64,000 nt of DNA, taken from Posidoniimonas polymericola. Lineage in GTDB: Bacteria; Planctomycetota; Planctomycetia; Pirellulales; Lacipirellulaceae. Below, in pieces: positions 22,379 to 30,251 of the stretch (position 1 is its first letter; each line of letters begins with the position of its first letter). Below the pieces are notes generated by a model, which was not told the DNA's origin, did not search any database, and saw only the letters and a list, made by a program, of their open reading frames with translations. Where the stretch lies: contig NZ_SJPO01000002.1 in NCBI RefSeq assembly GCF_007859935.1, positions 186,001 through 250,000 on the forward strand, in the 5' to 3' direction. The translations under genes and the position numbers were made by a program.

Positions 22379-22454
22379 GCGCTTGATTGATTGACGAAGG
22401 CTGTTGGCTCTTCGCTGTTCGTTCCTACTGGCTGCCGTTCAACAAAGACCTTTC

Positions 22455-22898
22455 ATGTCCGACCACACGCACGACGCCCACGAGCACCACGTCACCAGCA
22501 TCGCTACCCTGATGGCGACGTTCGTCGCGTTGGTCGCGTTGACAATCGCCACCTCCGCGCTCTCGTTTGTCGACCTGGGCCGGGCCGACATCTGGGTCAC
22601 CCTCGGCATCGCCACCGTGAAGGCCGCCCTCGTGGCGACGATCTTCATGCACCTGATCCACGACAAGGCCTTCAATGGCATTATCCTGCTGAGCACGATC
22701 CTGTTTGGCAGCCTGTTTGTTGGCTTCACGCTTATGGACAGCCGCCAGTACTCGCCCGGCGTCGAGGCCTACTCGGCCACGGTCGAGCAGAAGGCGTACG
22801 CCGACAAGCTGCTCAACGAGCCCGCCGCCGAGCCTGCAGCAGAAGCGGCCCCTGCAGAAGAAGCAGCGCCGGCCGAAGAAGCGGCGTCGGCCGAGTAG
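22455..22898 (+). CDS. coxD: Cytochrome c oxidase subunit IV-like (caa3 type)
   Basis: A 147-residue protein with a His-rich start (MSDHTHDAHEHHV), three membrane helices (about residues 16-40, 48-70 and 75-95) including VTLGIATVKAALVATIFMHL, the signature of prokaryotic subunit IV, and a Glu/Ala-rich tail. It stabilises the oxidase complex and carries no redox centre. ATG 22455 is chosen over an upstream in-frame start at 22404, because the extension is not family-like and the next bases upstream are a plausible spacer. It is the last gene of the respiratory run. Confidence 0.85.
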   Translation: MSDHTHDAHEHHVTSIATLMATFVALVALTIATSALSFVDLGRADIWVTLGIATVKAALVATIFMHLIHDKAFNGIILLSTILFGSLFVGFTLMDSRQYSPGVEAYSATVEQKAYADKLLNEPAAEPAAEAAPAEEAAPAEEAASAE

Positions 22899-22907
22899 GC
22901 GTTTGTC

Positions 22908-22965
22908 GTAGCACGGCCGCCTCGGCCGTGCATGCCTGCTCCCTCGGCCGAGGCGGCCGTACTAC
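22908..22965. repeat. GC-rich inverted repeat between convergent genes
   Basis: Arms 22908-22928 and 22945-22965 pair at 20 of 21 positions around a 16-base loop, built on GGCCGCCTCGGCCG. It lies between the stops of coxD (+) and ppc (-) and could end transcription in both directions, though no T-run follows. The arm sequence is itself nearly palindromic. It may be a dispersed intergenic repeat; no second full copy is in this window. Confidence 0.7.
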
Positions 22966-22997
22966 TTTCTGCCCATCGTCTCTCAGCCCGCTGTCAG

Positions 22998-25775
22998 TCA
23001 GCCTGTGGTCCGCATGCCGGCGGCCACGCCCTTGATGACCAGCTGGGTGAGCCGCTCGAGCTCCTCGGCCTGCGGGCTCCCCTCTTCGGTCTGCTTGGCC
23101 CGACGCATGACGTCGACCTGGACGAAGTTCAGCGGGTCGACGTAGCGGTTGCGGAGGCGGATCGACTCCTGCAGCCACGGCACGTCGTCCAGCAACGCTT
23201 CGCAACCGGTCACCGCCAGCACCGCGTCGCGGGTGCGGTCGTACTCCTGCTCGATCAGCGCACAGATCGTCTTGGCGTTGGGGTCGTCGGCCAGTTTGGC
23301 GTAGCGTTTGAACACCGGCGCGTTGGCCTTGGAGAGGGCCAGCACCGAGTTGTCGATCGTGGCGCGGAAGAACCGCCAGTCCTCGTACATGGTGCGGAGC
23401 AGCTCGAGACTCTCCGGCTCGGCGGCCAGCAGCTCGGCAAACGCGGTCCCCAGCCCGTACCAGGCCGGCAGCAGGCAGCGGCACTGGGTCCAGCTGAACA
23501 CCCACGGGATCGCCCGCAGGTCTTCGATCTTGTCGCCCCCTTTGCGTCGTGACGGGCGGGAGCCGATGGGCAGCCGCTCGATGCCGGCGATCGGCGTGGC
23601 GGAGCGGAAGAACGCGACGAAGCCGTCGTGGTCGACCAGCTGGCGGTAGGCCGTGAGCGACGCCGCGGACAGCTTGTCCATGGCGCCGCGCCACTCGCCC
23701 GCCTCGGAGCTGGAGTTGAGCGAGGCGGCCGTCAGCACGCTCCACAGCATCTGCTCCAGGTGGCGGTGGGCGATGTTGGGGTCGTCGTACCGTTCGGCCA
23801 GGACCTCGCCCTGCTCGGTCAGCCGGACCGAGCCGTCGAAGGTCTCGCTGGGGAGGGAGAGGATCGCCCGGGCGGCTGGACCGCCGCCGCGGCCTAGCGA
23901 GCCGCCGCGGCCGTGGAAGAACGTGACGTGGACGCCCTCCTGCTTGGCGGCCTCGAAGATGCTGAGCTGCCCACGGTGCAGGGCCCACTGGGCGGCCAGG
24001 TAGCCGCCGTCCTTGGTGCTGTCGGAGTAGCCGACCATCACCATCTGCTCCTCGCCCAGGCCGCGGACGTGCTCGCGGTACTCGGGGATGGCGAGGGCGT
24101 CGGTCAGGATTTGGGCGCCGTTGTGCAGGTCGTCGATGGTCTCGAACAGCGGCACGATCGGCAGCCTCAGGTCGGCGTCGGCCTCGACGTTGTACTCGCG
24201 GTTGCGGGCGTCGGCCCGCTCGGACCACCGCCACAGCCACAGCACGGTTAGCAGGTCGCTCGGGCTGGTGGTCATGCTGATCACGTGCCCGCCGAGGCTC
24301 TCCATGCCAAACCGGCGTGCGATCCGCCGCAGCAGCCGGAACAGGTCCAGCGTCTCGCGGGTGGTCTCGCTGCGGTTGACCGGGGATAGGTTGGGAGCGA
24401 CCGGCAGCGTGCGGAGCAGCAGCTCAACCCGACGCTCCTCGCTGAGCGGCAGGTCGGAGTCGGAAATCAGCCGGGCCGACTTCCAGATCTCTTCCATCAC
24501 CTTGGCGTACACGCCGGAGTGCTGGCGGATGTCGAGCCGCGCGGTCTGGAACCCGAAGGCCATGATCTGGTCGAGCCAGGGCCGCAGGTCGGAGTCGAGG
24601 ATCTCCTTGTTGTTGGTCGCCAGCAGCGATCGCTCCGCCAGCCGCACGTCTTCGCAGAGCTCCTCGACCGACGAGTAAATCCCCTCGGGAACGGGGCCGC
24701 TGAGGCCCATTGCGGCGGTCTGTTTAAGCCGCCAGGAGATCACCTTGAACTGGCGGCGGTACAGCTCGTCATCGGCGATGCGGTCCACCTCTTCGCACAG
24801 CACCGGCCACTGCTCGCACGCGGCCGCTACCGACTTGGCAAGGTCCTCGCAGGCCGGAGTGTCGCCGCAAGAGATGCTGATCGAGTCGGCCAGGGCCTCG
24901 CAAGCCCTGGTGTGGTCCTCGAGCGCCGCCTGACGGAGCCACATGCAGGTCTGCTCAGTGAACTCGGGGGTGACAAACGGGTTGCCGTCGCGGTCGCCCC
25001 CCATCCAGGAGCCGAAGCGGATCATCCGCGGCGTGGGGATGTCCGTGTCGGGGTAGCACTGGTTGAGCGCCCGCCGCACCTGGTCCATGACCCGCGGCAC
25101 GGTGTCCCACAGCACCTCCTGGAACGACAGGCCGCGCTGCACCTCCTCCATGACGGTCGGCTTTGACGCCCGCACCAGATTGGTCTGCCAGAGCTTGGAG
25201 ATCTCGCTCCGCAGCTCGTGCATGATTTCATCCTGCTCGACCGGCAGCAGGTCGCCGCGGTCGAGCTCGGCGAGCATCCCCCGCATCTTGCGCAGCTTGC
25301 TGCGGAGGCTCTTCCGCTTGGCCTCGGTGGGGTGCGCCGTAAAGACCAGCTCGATGTCGATCTTGCCGAGCGCCTGGCCCATCTGCTCGGCGGTCAGGCC
25401 GCTGGCGGCCAGCTCCTGGACCGCGGCGAAGGCAGACTCGCGGCGGGGCTCCGGGTGGCGGCGGAGCTCCCGCTCGCGGAGGGCCCGGACCCGCTGACGG
25501 TCCTCGGCCAGGTTGGCCAGTTCCAGGAAGCCGCTGAAGGACTGGATGACAATCCGCAGCTGGTCCGCGTCGAGGCCCGCCAGCAGGCTCGCCAGGGCGT
25601 CGCCCATGCTGGCGTCGCCACCGCGGAAGTCGCGGGCCTCGGCACGCACCTTCTCGACCAGCTCGAAGGCCTCCTGGCCGGCGTGCCGCAGGATGACCTC
25701 GCCGAACACCTGGCCCAGCATCGTGATTTCTTTACGCAGCTTCTCTTCGACAGCCATGCGGGTAGTGGGAGCCAT
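22998..25775 (-). CDS. ppc: Phosphoenolpyruvate carboxylase
   Basis: A 925-residue enzyme that carboxylates PEP with bicarbonate to oxaloacetate, refilling the TCA cycle. Catalytic landmarks are VFTAHPTEAKRKS with the essential His near residue 147, GSWMGGDRDGNPFVT, MVGYSDSTKDGGYLAAQW and the mobile-loop/PEP site FFHGRGGSLGRGGGP. The C-terminus is close to the QNTG-type end but finishes KGVAAGMRTTG, so the usual terminal QNTG is not conserved. The length fits the family. The start may be ATG 25775 or ATG 25757 (MAVEEKLRK); a near-perfect repeat of AGCCATGCGGGT around these codons gives two similar start sites. Confidence 0.95.
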   Translation of the reverse strand: MAPTTRMAVEEKLRKEITMLGQVFGEVILRHAGQEAFELVEKVRAEARDFRGGDASMGDALASLLAGLDADQLRIVIQSFSGFLELANLAEDRQRVRALRERELRRHPEPRRESAFAAVQELAASGLTAEQMGQALGKIDIELVFTAHPTEAKRKSLRSKLRKMRGMLAELDRGDLLPVEQDEIMHELRSEISKLWQTNLVRASKPTVMEEVQRGLSFQEVLWDTVPRVMDQVRRALNQCYPDTDIPTPRMIRFGSWMGGDRDGNPFVTPEFTEQTCMWLRQAALEDHTRACEALADSISISCGDTPACEDLAKSVAAACEQWPVLCEEVDRIADDELYRRQFKVISWRLKQTAAMGLSGPVPEGIYSSVEELCEDVRLAERSLLATNNKEILDSDLRPWLDQIMAFGFQTARLDIRQHSGVYAKVMEEIWKSARLISDSDLPLSEERRVELLLRTLPVAPNLSPVNRSETTRETLDLFRLLRRIARRFGMESLGGHVISMTTSPSDLLTVLWLWRWSERADARNREYNVEADADLRLPIVPLFETIDDLHNGAQILTDALAIPEYREHVRGLGEEQMVMVGYSDSTKDGGYLAAQWALHRGQLSIFEAAKQEGVHVTFFHGRGGSLGRGGGPAARAILSLPSETFDGSVRLTEQGEVLAERYDDPNIAHRHLEQMLWSVLTAASLNSSSEAGEWRGAMDKLSAASLTAYRQLVDHDGFVAFFRSATPIAGIERLPIGSRPSRRKGGDKIEDLRAIPWVFSWTQCRCLLPAWYGLGTAFAELLAAEPESLELLRTMYEDWRFFRATIDNSVLALSKANAPVFKRYAKLADDPNAKTICALIEQEYDRTRDAVLAVTGCEALLDDVPWLQESIRLRNRYVDPLNFVQVDVMRRAKQTEEGSPQAEELERLTQLVIKGVAAGMRTTG

Positions 25776-25907
25776 GCGGGTGGTGGGGTGGGTGAGGGGA
25801 GCGGGCGCCTTGCCAACTCAGCATGGTCGATTGGGCGCTAACGTCAAGCCGGTTAGGCTCGGTGGCGTCGGTCTCGTTCGTCGGTATTCTAGCACTGGGC
25901 AGAGCCC

Positions 25908-26131
25908 GTGACGCCTCAGGCTCCGTACTACGCCGCCATCTTCACCTCGGCCCGCTCCGAGCACGACGCCGCCGGCCACCGGGCCGCGGCGTGACGATCT
26001 GCTACCCGCAGCCACGCGAAGCGATCGCGGCCTGGCGGAAGCAGGTCGAGCACGCCGAGGCCCAACACACAAGCCGCGAGCTGTAGTACGTCCGATACCG
26101 AGTCGACGACTGCCGCCTCGAACGCTGCTGG
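25908..26131 (+). pseudogene. Remnant of an antibiotic-biosynthesis-monooxygenase-domain (ABM) protein
   Basis: Two pieces in one direction look like the start and end of a single small ABM-family protein of about 100 residues. From GTG 25908 the frame gives TPQAPYYAAIFTSARSEHDA, the typical N-terminus, and stops at 25992-25994. The next piece, from about 25991 in another frame, reads EAIAAWRKQVEHAEAQHTSREL, then TAG at 26084-26086 where the family has Trp, then YVRYRVDDCRLER. The middle (about 30 residues, the QPGFLG region) is missing. Internal deletion, frame change and a nonsense codon together indicate a dead gene. The family is recognised by pattern only. Confidence 0.7.
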
Positions 26132-26266
26132 ACCTCCACGCCGGACGCCCCGTAAGCCTGTCGGCGTAGCTTCACCGCAATTTTCCCCGCCGGGGCTGCC
26201 TGAACTGGGGCCTCGCAAGCTAAAATGGCGGTTCCCTTCGACCTCCCACCGACTCGCACTGCCCCT

Positions 26267-26794
26267 ATGGAAGCCGCCGACTTCCCGCCCGACCCTTCGA
26301 TCTCGCTGCGTGAAGCGGCCGAGTCGGACCTGCCCGCGATTGTTGAGATCTACAACGCCGCGATCCCGTCGCGGACCTCCAACGCCGACCTGCGGCTGGT
26401 CACGGTCGAGAGCCGGCGGGACTGGTACCACGCGCACTCGGCCGAACGCCGCCCGCTGTGGGTTGCCGAGCGGGACGGCAAGGTGGTCGCCTGGGTGGGG
26501 CTGTCGGACTTCCTCCCCCGCTACGCCTACCACATCACCGCCGAGGCCAGCGTCTACGTCGACCCATCGCTGCAGGGCCAGGGCGTCGGCCCCTGGATGA
26601 TGCAGCGGCTGATCGACGAGTGCCCGTCGCTCGGAGTCGAGAACATCATCTCGCTCGTGTTCGCCCACAACAAGCCGAGCCTCAAGGTCCACGAGCGGCT
26701 TGGCTTCCAACGCTGGGGCCTGCTGCCCGGCGTCACCAAGCTCGACGACGCGCGCGGTGATGTCGTGGTGCTCGGCCGGAAGATCGGCGCGTAG
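26267..26794 (+). CDS. GNAT acetyltransferase, phosphinothricin acetyltransferase-like
   Basis: A 175-residue GNAT-fold protein. Motif A, the acetyl-CoA pyrophosphate loop, is LQGQGVGPWMMQRLID at about residues 103-118. The N-terminal part (LREAAESDLPAIVEIYNAAI) and HNKPSLKVHERLGFQRWGLL are characteristic of the PAT/methionine sulfoximine acetyltransferase subgroup. These enzymes acetylate amino groups of small toxic amino-acid analogues; the true substrate here is unknown. ATG 26267 gives the family-like start; an in-frame ATG at 26225 adds 14 proline-rich residues. It ends 58 bases before the GH43 gene on the same strand. Confidence 0.85.
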   Translation: MEAADFPPDPSISLREAAESDLPAIVEIYNAAIPSRTSNADLRLVTVESRRDWYHAHSAERRPLWVAERDGKVVAWVGLSDFLPRYAYHITAEASVYVDPSLQGQGVGPWMMQRLIDECPSLGVENIISLVFAHNKPSLKVHERLGFQRWGLLPGVTKLDDARGDVVVLGRKIGA

Positions 26795-26852
26795 AGCCAT
26801 CGTCCTGCCCCAGCTCCCTTGCCGGAGCCTCGCTGCGTGTTGTCTGCAACCC

Positions 26853-28442
26853 ATGGAGTCTGCCACCGTGACCCGCGTCCTCTCCCCTGCCCTGCTCGCT
26901 CTGGCCCTCCTATTGGGCGCCGCGGCCGCTCCGGCTGCTGACGGGCCGACCTACGCCAACCCGATCTACGGCGGGCAGGACCCCTACGTGCTGCTGCACG
27001 ACGGTGTCTACTACATCGCGGCCAGCGCGCCCGGCGACAGCGCGATTGTCGTCTTCAAGTCCGATAAACTCACCGACCCGGGCGTCAGCCGCACGGTGTA
27101 CGTGCCGCCGGCGACCGGCCCCTACAGCAAACAGCTCTGGGCGCCCGAGATCCACCGGATCGACGGCCAGTGGTACATCTACACCTGCGCCGACGACGGC
27201 GATAACGCCAACCACCGGCTGATAGTCCTTAAGGCCGACACCGACGACCCGCTCGGCTCGTACAGCATGGCCGCCGAACTCCAGACCCCCGGCTGGGCGA
27301 TCGACGAGAGCGTGTTCCGCGCCGCCGACGGCAAGCTCTACTGCGTCTGGTCGGGCTGGCCGGTCGACACCGTGCCCGACTCGACGCAGCACCTGTTCAT
27401 CTCGCGGATGGCGAGCCCGACCGAGCTCGCCGGCCCGGCGGTCGACATCTCGGGCAAGATGCACGAGTGGGAAACCCGCGGCCGGCCCGACGGGCTGAAC
27501 GAGGGACCGCAGCCGCTGCTCCGCGACGGCCGCGTGTTCATTGTGTACGCCTGCAGCGGCAGCTGGACAGCCGACTACGCGCTCGGCGTGATGGAGTGCA
27601 CCGACGGCGACCTGCTCAACCCCGACTCGTGGGTCAAGCAGCCCAAGCCCGCCTTCAGCCGCACCGACCACGTGTACGGCCCCGGCCACGGCTGCCTGAC
27701 CAAGAGCCCCGACGGCGCCGAGGACTGGCTGGTCTACCACAGCTCGATCGACCCCGAGGGCTCGTGGAACCGCTCGGTCAGCATCCAACGCTTCACCTGG
27801 ACCGCCGACGGCGCGCCCAACTTCGGCCGCCCAGCGCCGTGGGGCACGGTCCTGCCCGCCCCCTCGGGCGAACCCGCCAACAAGCTCATTAGCGAGCCCG
27901 GCGGAGAGCTGGCCGAAACCTTCGATAACCTCGACCGCTGGGAGCCGATCTGCTTCTTCCGCCGCACCTCGGTCCGCGTCCGCGACGGCGCGCTTCAGGT
28001 CCGCGGGACGCTCGACCCGCGGTACGGGGACAAGCTTGTGCTGCGTGATCGTGACTACGCCGACTTCGAGGCCGAGGTGGAAGTGAACCGCCGCCGCGGC
28101 GACGGCGCCGCCGGCCTCCTCTTCCGCATCAGCAACGCCGCGGTCGGCGTCAACCGCTACCACGGCTACACCGCCCAGTGGACCGCCGACAACCGCGTGC
28201 AGCTCGTGCGTTCCAATGGGGATGAGCTGACCGTGCTCGCCGAGGCCGACCTGCCCGGGCGGCCGAACCGCCCCCTCCACTTAAGGGTAGTGGCCCAAGG
28301 CGACCGCCTTTCGGTCTACTTGGACGGCGCCCGCAAGCCGCTTATCGAGGCTCAAGACGAAACGTATTTTACGGGAGCGGTTGGTCTGCTGTCGGGCGGC
28401 GTGAACAGCACGTTCGACAACTTCCAGGTCCGCCCTCTGTAG
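26853..28442 (+). CDS. Secreted glycoside hydrolase family 43 with C-terminal DUF1080/LamG-like domain
   Basis: A 529-residue protein with a signal peptide (to about residue 30, ending APAAD). A five-bladed GH43 propeller follows: NPIYGGQDPYVLLHDGVYYI with the base Asp, APEIHRIDGQWYIYTC with the transition-state Asp region, and NEGPQPLLRDGRVFIVYACS with the acid Glu. The last about 190 residues (from LAETFDNLDRWE) form a concanavalin-like sandwich of the DUF1080/LamG kind, ending STFDNFQVRPL. GH43 enzymes remove arabinose or xylose from plant polysaccharides. The nearby pectate-lyase genes fit arabinan or rhamnogalacturonan side chains. It converges on the PQQ-propeller gene. Confidence 0.88.
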   Translation: MESATVTRVLSPALLALALLLGAAAAPAADGPTYANPIYGGQDPYVLLHDGVYYIAASAPGDSAIVVFKSDKLTDPGVSRTVYVPPATGPYSKQLWAPEIHRIDGQWYIYTCADDGDNANHRLIVLKADTDDPLGSYSMAAELQTPGWAIDESVFRAADGKLYCVWSGWPVDTVPDSTQHLFISRMASPTELAGPAVDISGKMHEWETRGRPDGLNEGPQPLLRDGRVFIVYACSGSWTADYALGVMECTDGDLLNPDSWVKQPKPAFSRTDHVYGPGHGCLTKSPDGAEDWLVYHSSIDPEGSWNRSVSIQRFTWTADGAPNFGRPAPWGTVLPAPSGEPANKLISEPGGELAETFDNLDRWEPICFFRRTSVRVRDGALQVRGTLDPRYGDKLVLRDRDYADFEAEVEVNRRRGDGAAGLLFRISNAAVGVNRYHGYTAQWTADNRVQLVRSNGDELTVLAEADLPGRPNRPLHLRVVAQGDRLSVYLDGARKPLIEAQDETYFTGAVGLLSGGVNSTFDNFQVRPL

Positions 28443-28450
28443 CCATCCTG

Positions 28451-29755
28451 CTAGTTGCGGACGCAGACCACGCGGTCTTCGTAGCGCAGGATGAGCGACC
28501 CGTCGCCCACGGCGGTGCTGGCCCACAGCCGGCCGGGGATCTCGTTGGTGCGGACCAGCTCGTACTCGCTGCCGGGCTCGAGCACGTGCACGCCGCCGCG
28601 GTCGTTAGGCAGGAAGATCTTGCCGCCCGCCGCCCACGGCGAGGCCCAGAACGCCGACGCACCCCGGGCGCGTTCGCGGTACAGCAGCTCGCCGCTGCTG
28701 GCGTCGAACGCGTTCACGATGCCGCCCCGCCGGGCGAGGATGTACACCACGCCGTCGTAGATCAGCGGCGACGACATCCCCAGGGCGGTTTCGTCGGTGC
28801 CCCACAGCAGGAAGTCGCTCTTGCCGTCGGCGTCGGGGGAGATGTCGCCCTGCCCGCCCGGCTTGACGGCGAACACCCCGCCGCGTCCGCCGCCGCGGCT
28901 CGAGCGGTCCTCGGCGCCGACAATCAGCAGGTCCTCGGTCGCCGACGGCGAGGCCGAGCTGCGGCTGCCGCTGACGTCGAGCGTCCAGAGCAGCTCGCCC
29001 GACGCGGGGTCGTAGGAGCGGAACTTGCCGCCGCCGGTCACCAGCTCGGTGCGTTGCTTGTTCTTCCAGATGATCGGCGTGCTCCAGTTGGAGCCCTCGT
29101 CCCGGTCTTTGCGCCACAGCTCTTCGCCGGTTTTGGCGTCGAGCGCGACGAGGAACGACTGGTCCTCGCTGTCGACCTGGACGAACAGCCGCCCTTCGTG
29201 CAGCGCCGGCGAGCTCGAGGTGCCCCAGTCGGCCTGCATCTTGTAGGAGCCGAGGTCCTTCTGCCAGACGAGGTTCCCGTCGAGGTCGTAGCAGTACAGG
29301 CCGGTCATGCCGAAGTAGACGTACACGTGCTCGCCGTCGGTGACCGGGGTTTCCGAGGCGTAGGTGTTGTCGCGGTGGGTGCCGACGCTTGGCACACCCT
29401 CCTTAGCGACCTTGCTCCACAGCTTCTCGCCGGAGGCCAGGTCCAGGCAGACCAGCTCCCACTTGTGCGGCGCCCGCTCGCCACGGCGGCCGCTGCTCTC
29501 GCCCTCGGCAACCGCGTTGGCCAGCAGCACCTTGCCGCCGGTGATGAGGGGCGTCGCCCAGGCGCGCCCCTCGAGCGGGACCTCCCAGGCGATGTTCTGC
29601 GACTCGCTCCACTCGGCGGGGTGGCTGTCGCCCTCGACGACGTTGTTCGCGTTGGGCCCGCGGAACTGAGGCCAGTCACTGCCGTCTTCGGCCGCCGTCA
29701 GCAGCGCGGGGGCAAGCAGCAGGGCAAGGCAGGCAGCGGGTAGGGACAGCTTCAT
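28451..29755 (-). CDS. Secreted PQQ-like beta-propeller repeat protein
   Basis: A 434-residue protein with a signal peptide (MKLSLPAACLALLLAPALLTAAE) and repeated propeller blades of the PQQ/BamB type: GKVLLANAV, VYVYFGMTGLYCYDLDGNLVW, LFVQVDSEDQSFLVALDAKTGEELW and VVYILARRGGIVNAFDASSGELLY. It opens with DWPQFRGPNANN, the hallmark of the large planctomycete family of outer-wall propeller proteins. No PQQ-dependent catalytic residues are evident, so it is more likely a binding or scaffolding protein than a dehydrogenase. ATG 29755 is chosen because the signal peptide begins there; the frame is open to 29824. Confidence 0.85.
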   Translation of the reverse strand: MKLSLPAACLALLLAPALLTAAEDGSDWPQFRGPNANNVVEGDSHPAEWSESQNIAWEVPLEGRAWATPLITGGKVLLANAVAEGESSGRRGERAPHKWELVCLDLASGEKLWSKVAKEGVPSVGTHRDNTYASETPVTDGEHVYVYFGMTGLYCYDLDGNLVWQKDLGSYKMQADWGTSSSPALHEGRLFVQVDSEDQSFLVALDAKTGEELWRKDRDEGSNWSTPIIWKNKQRTELVTGGGKFRSYDPASGELLWTLDVSGSRSSASPSATEDLLIVGAEDRSSRGGGRGGVFAVKPGGQGDISPDADGKSDFLLWGTDETALGMSSPLIYDGVVYILARRGGIVNAFDASSGELLYRERARGASAFWASPWAAGGKIFLPNDRGGVHVLEPGSEYELVRTNEIPGRLWASTAVGDGSLILRYEDRVVCVRN

Positions 29756-29882
29756 AACGCGTGCTCCGAGCGTGGTGAGGAGGGAACGCCGAGTTGGTGA
29801 GGTAAGCGCAGACCGCGGACGCATGATAGCGCGGCGGCCCCGTGATGAAACCCTCCGAAAACGCTCAGGCGCCCCCCGGACC

Positions 29883-29931
29883 CCGACTTTTGTCCCTTAT
29901 TTCGCCATGCAATCTTAGGGACAAAAGTCGG
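29883..29931. repeat. Perfect 15-base inverted repeat, GACTTTTGTCC family copy 1
   Basis: CCGACTTTTGTCCCT at 29883-29897 is repeated as its exact reverse complement at 29917-29931 across a 19-base loop. The arms share a 12-base core with copy 2. It could form a stable hairpin in either strand's RNA or be a protein-binding palindrome; it is not followed by a T-run. Confidence 0.85.
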
Positions 29932-30007
29932 CCCCTGCGGGACCGGCTCGAAGTCGCAACTCTTGTTATCGGAACGGTTTGCACAGCGTCACGCACCGCA
30001 GCCCGCC

Positions 30008-30049
30008 CGACTTTTGTCCCCTTGTGCACGCAACAACGGACAAAAGTCG
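30008..30049. repeat. Perfect 12-base inverted repeat, GACTTTTGTCC family copy 2
   Basis: CGACTTTTGTCC at 30008-30019 and its exact reverse complement at 30038-30049 enclose an 18-base loop. Core and arm order are the same as in copy 1, about 125 bases away, with an unrelated loop sequence. Conservation of arms but not loop suggests selection on the palindrome or a mobile repeat unit. Confidence 0.85.
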
Positions 30050-30251
30050 CAAGCGATAGCACGCGCGGTTCAGAAGCTCGTCCCCTGCCACTCGGCCCCC
30101 GCGGTACTTTCTTGGAGGAAACCAGCAACCAACTCCAACCCACCATTTGAACGCGCCGGGCGGCTCTTTTCGATAAGAATCGTGGAAGAATGCCGCAGGC
30201 AATCAATCCCGTAACGCGGAGATCAAGTTACCGCCTCGGGGGAGAGTCGTG

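Larger units (their letters stand above)
29756..30251. other. Gene-free stretch with palindromes
   Basis: About 500 bases with no convincing protein. It holds the 5' flank of the PQQ-propeller gene, two related hairpins (29883-29931 and 30008-30049) and, at 30165-30200, a stretch resembling the rpsA leader. Short open frames here have poor codon usage. The base composition is lower in G+C than its neighbours. Confidence 0.6.

Noticed and set aside
25823-26086. Apparent 87-residue protein upstream of the GNAT gene
   Set aside because: Its last third is the tail of the ABM remnant and the first two thirds are out of frame with the remnant's start; better explained as a pseudogene.
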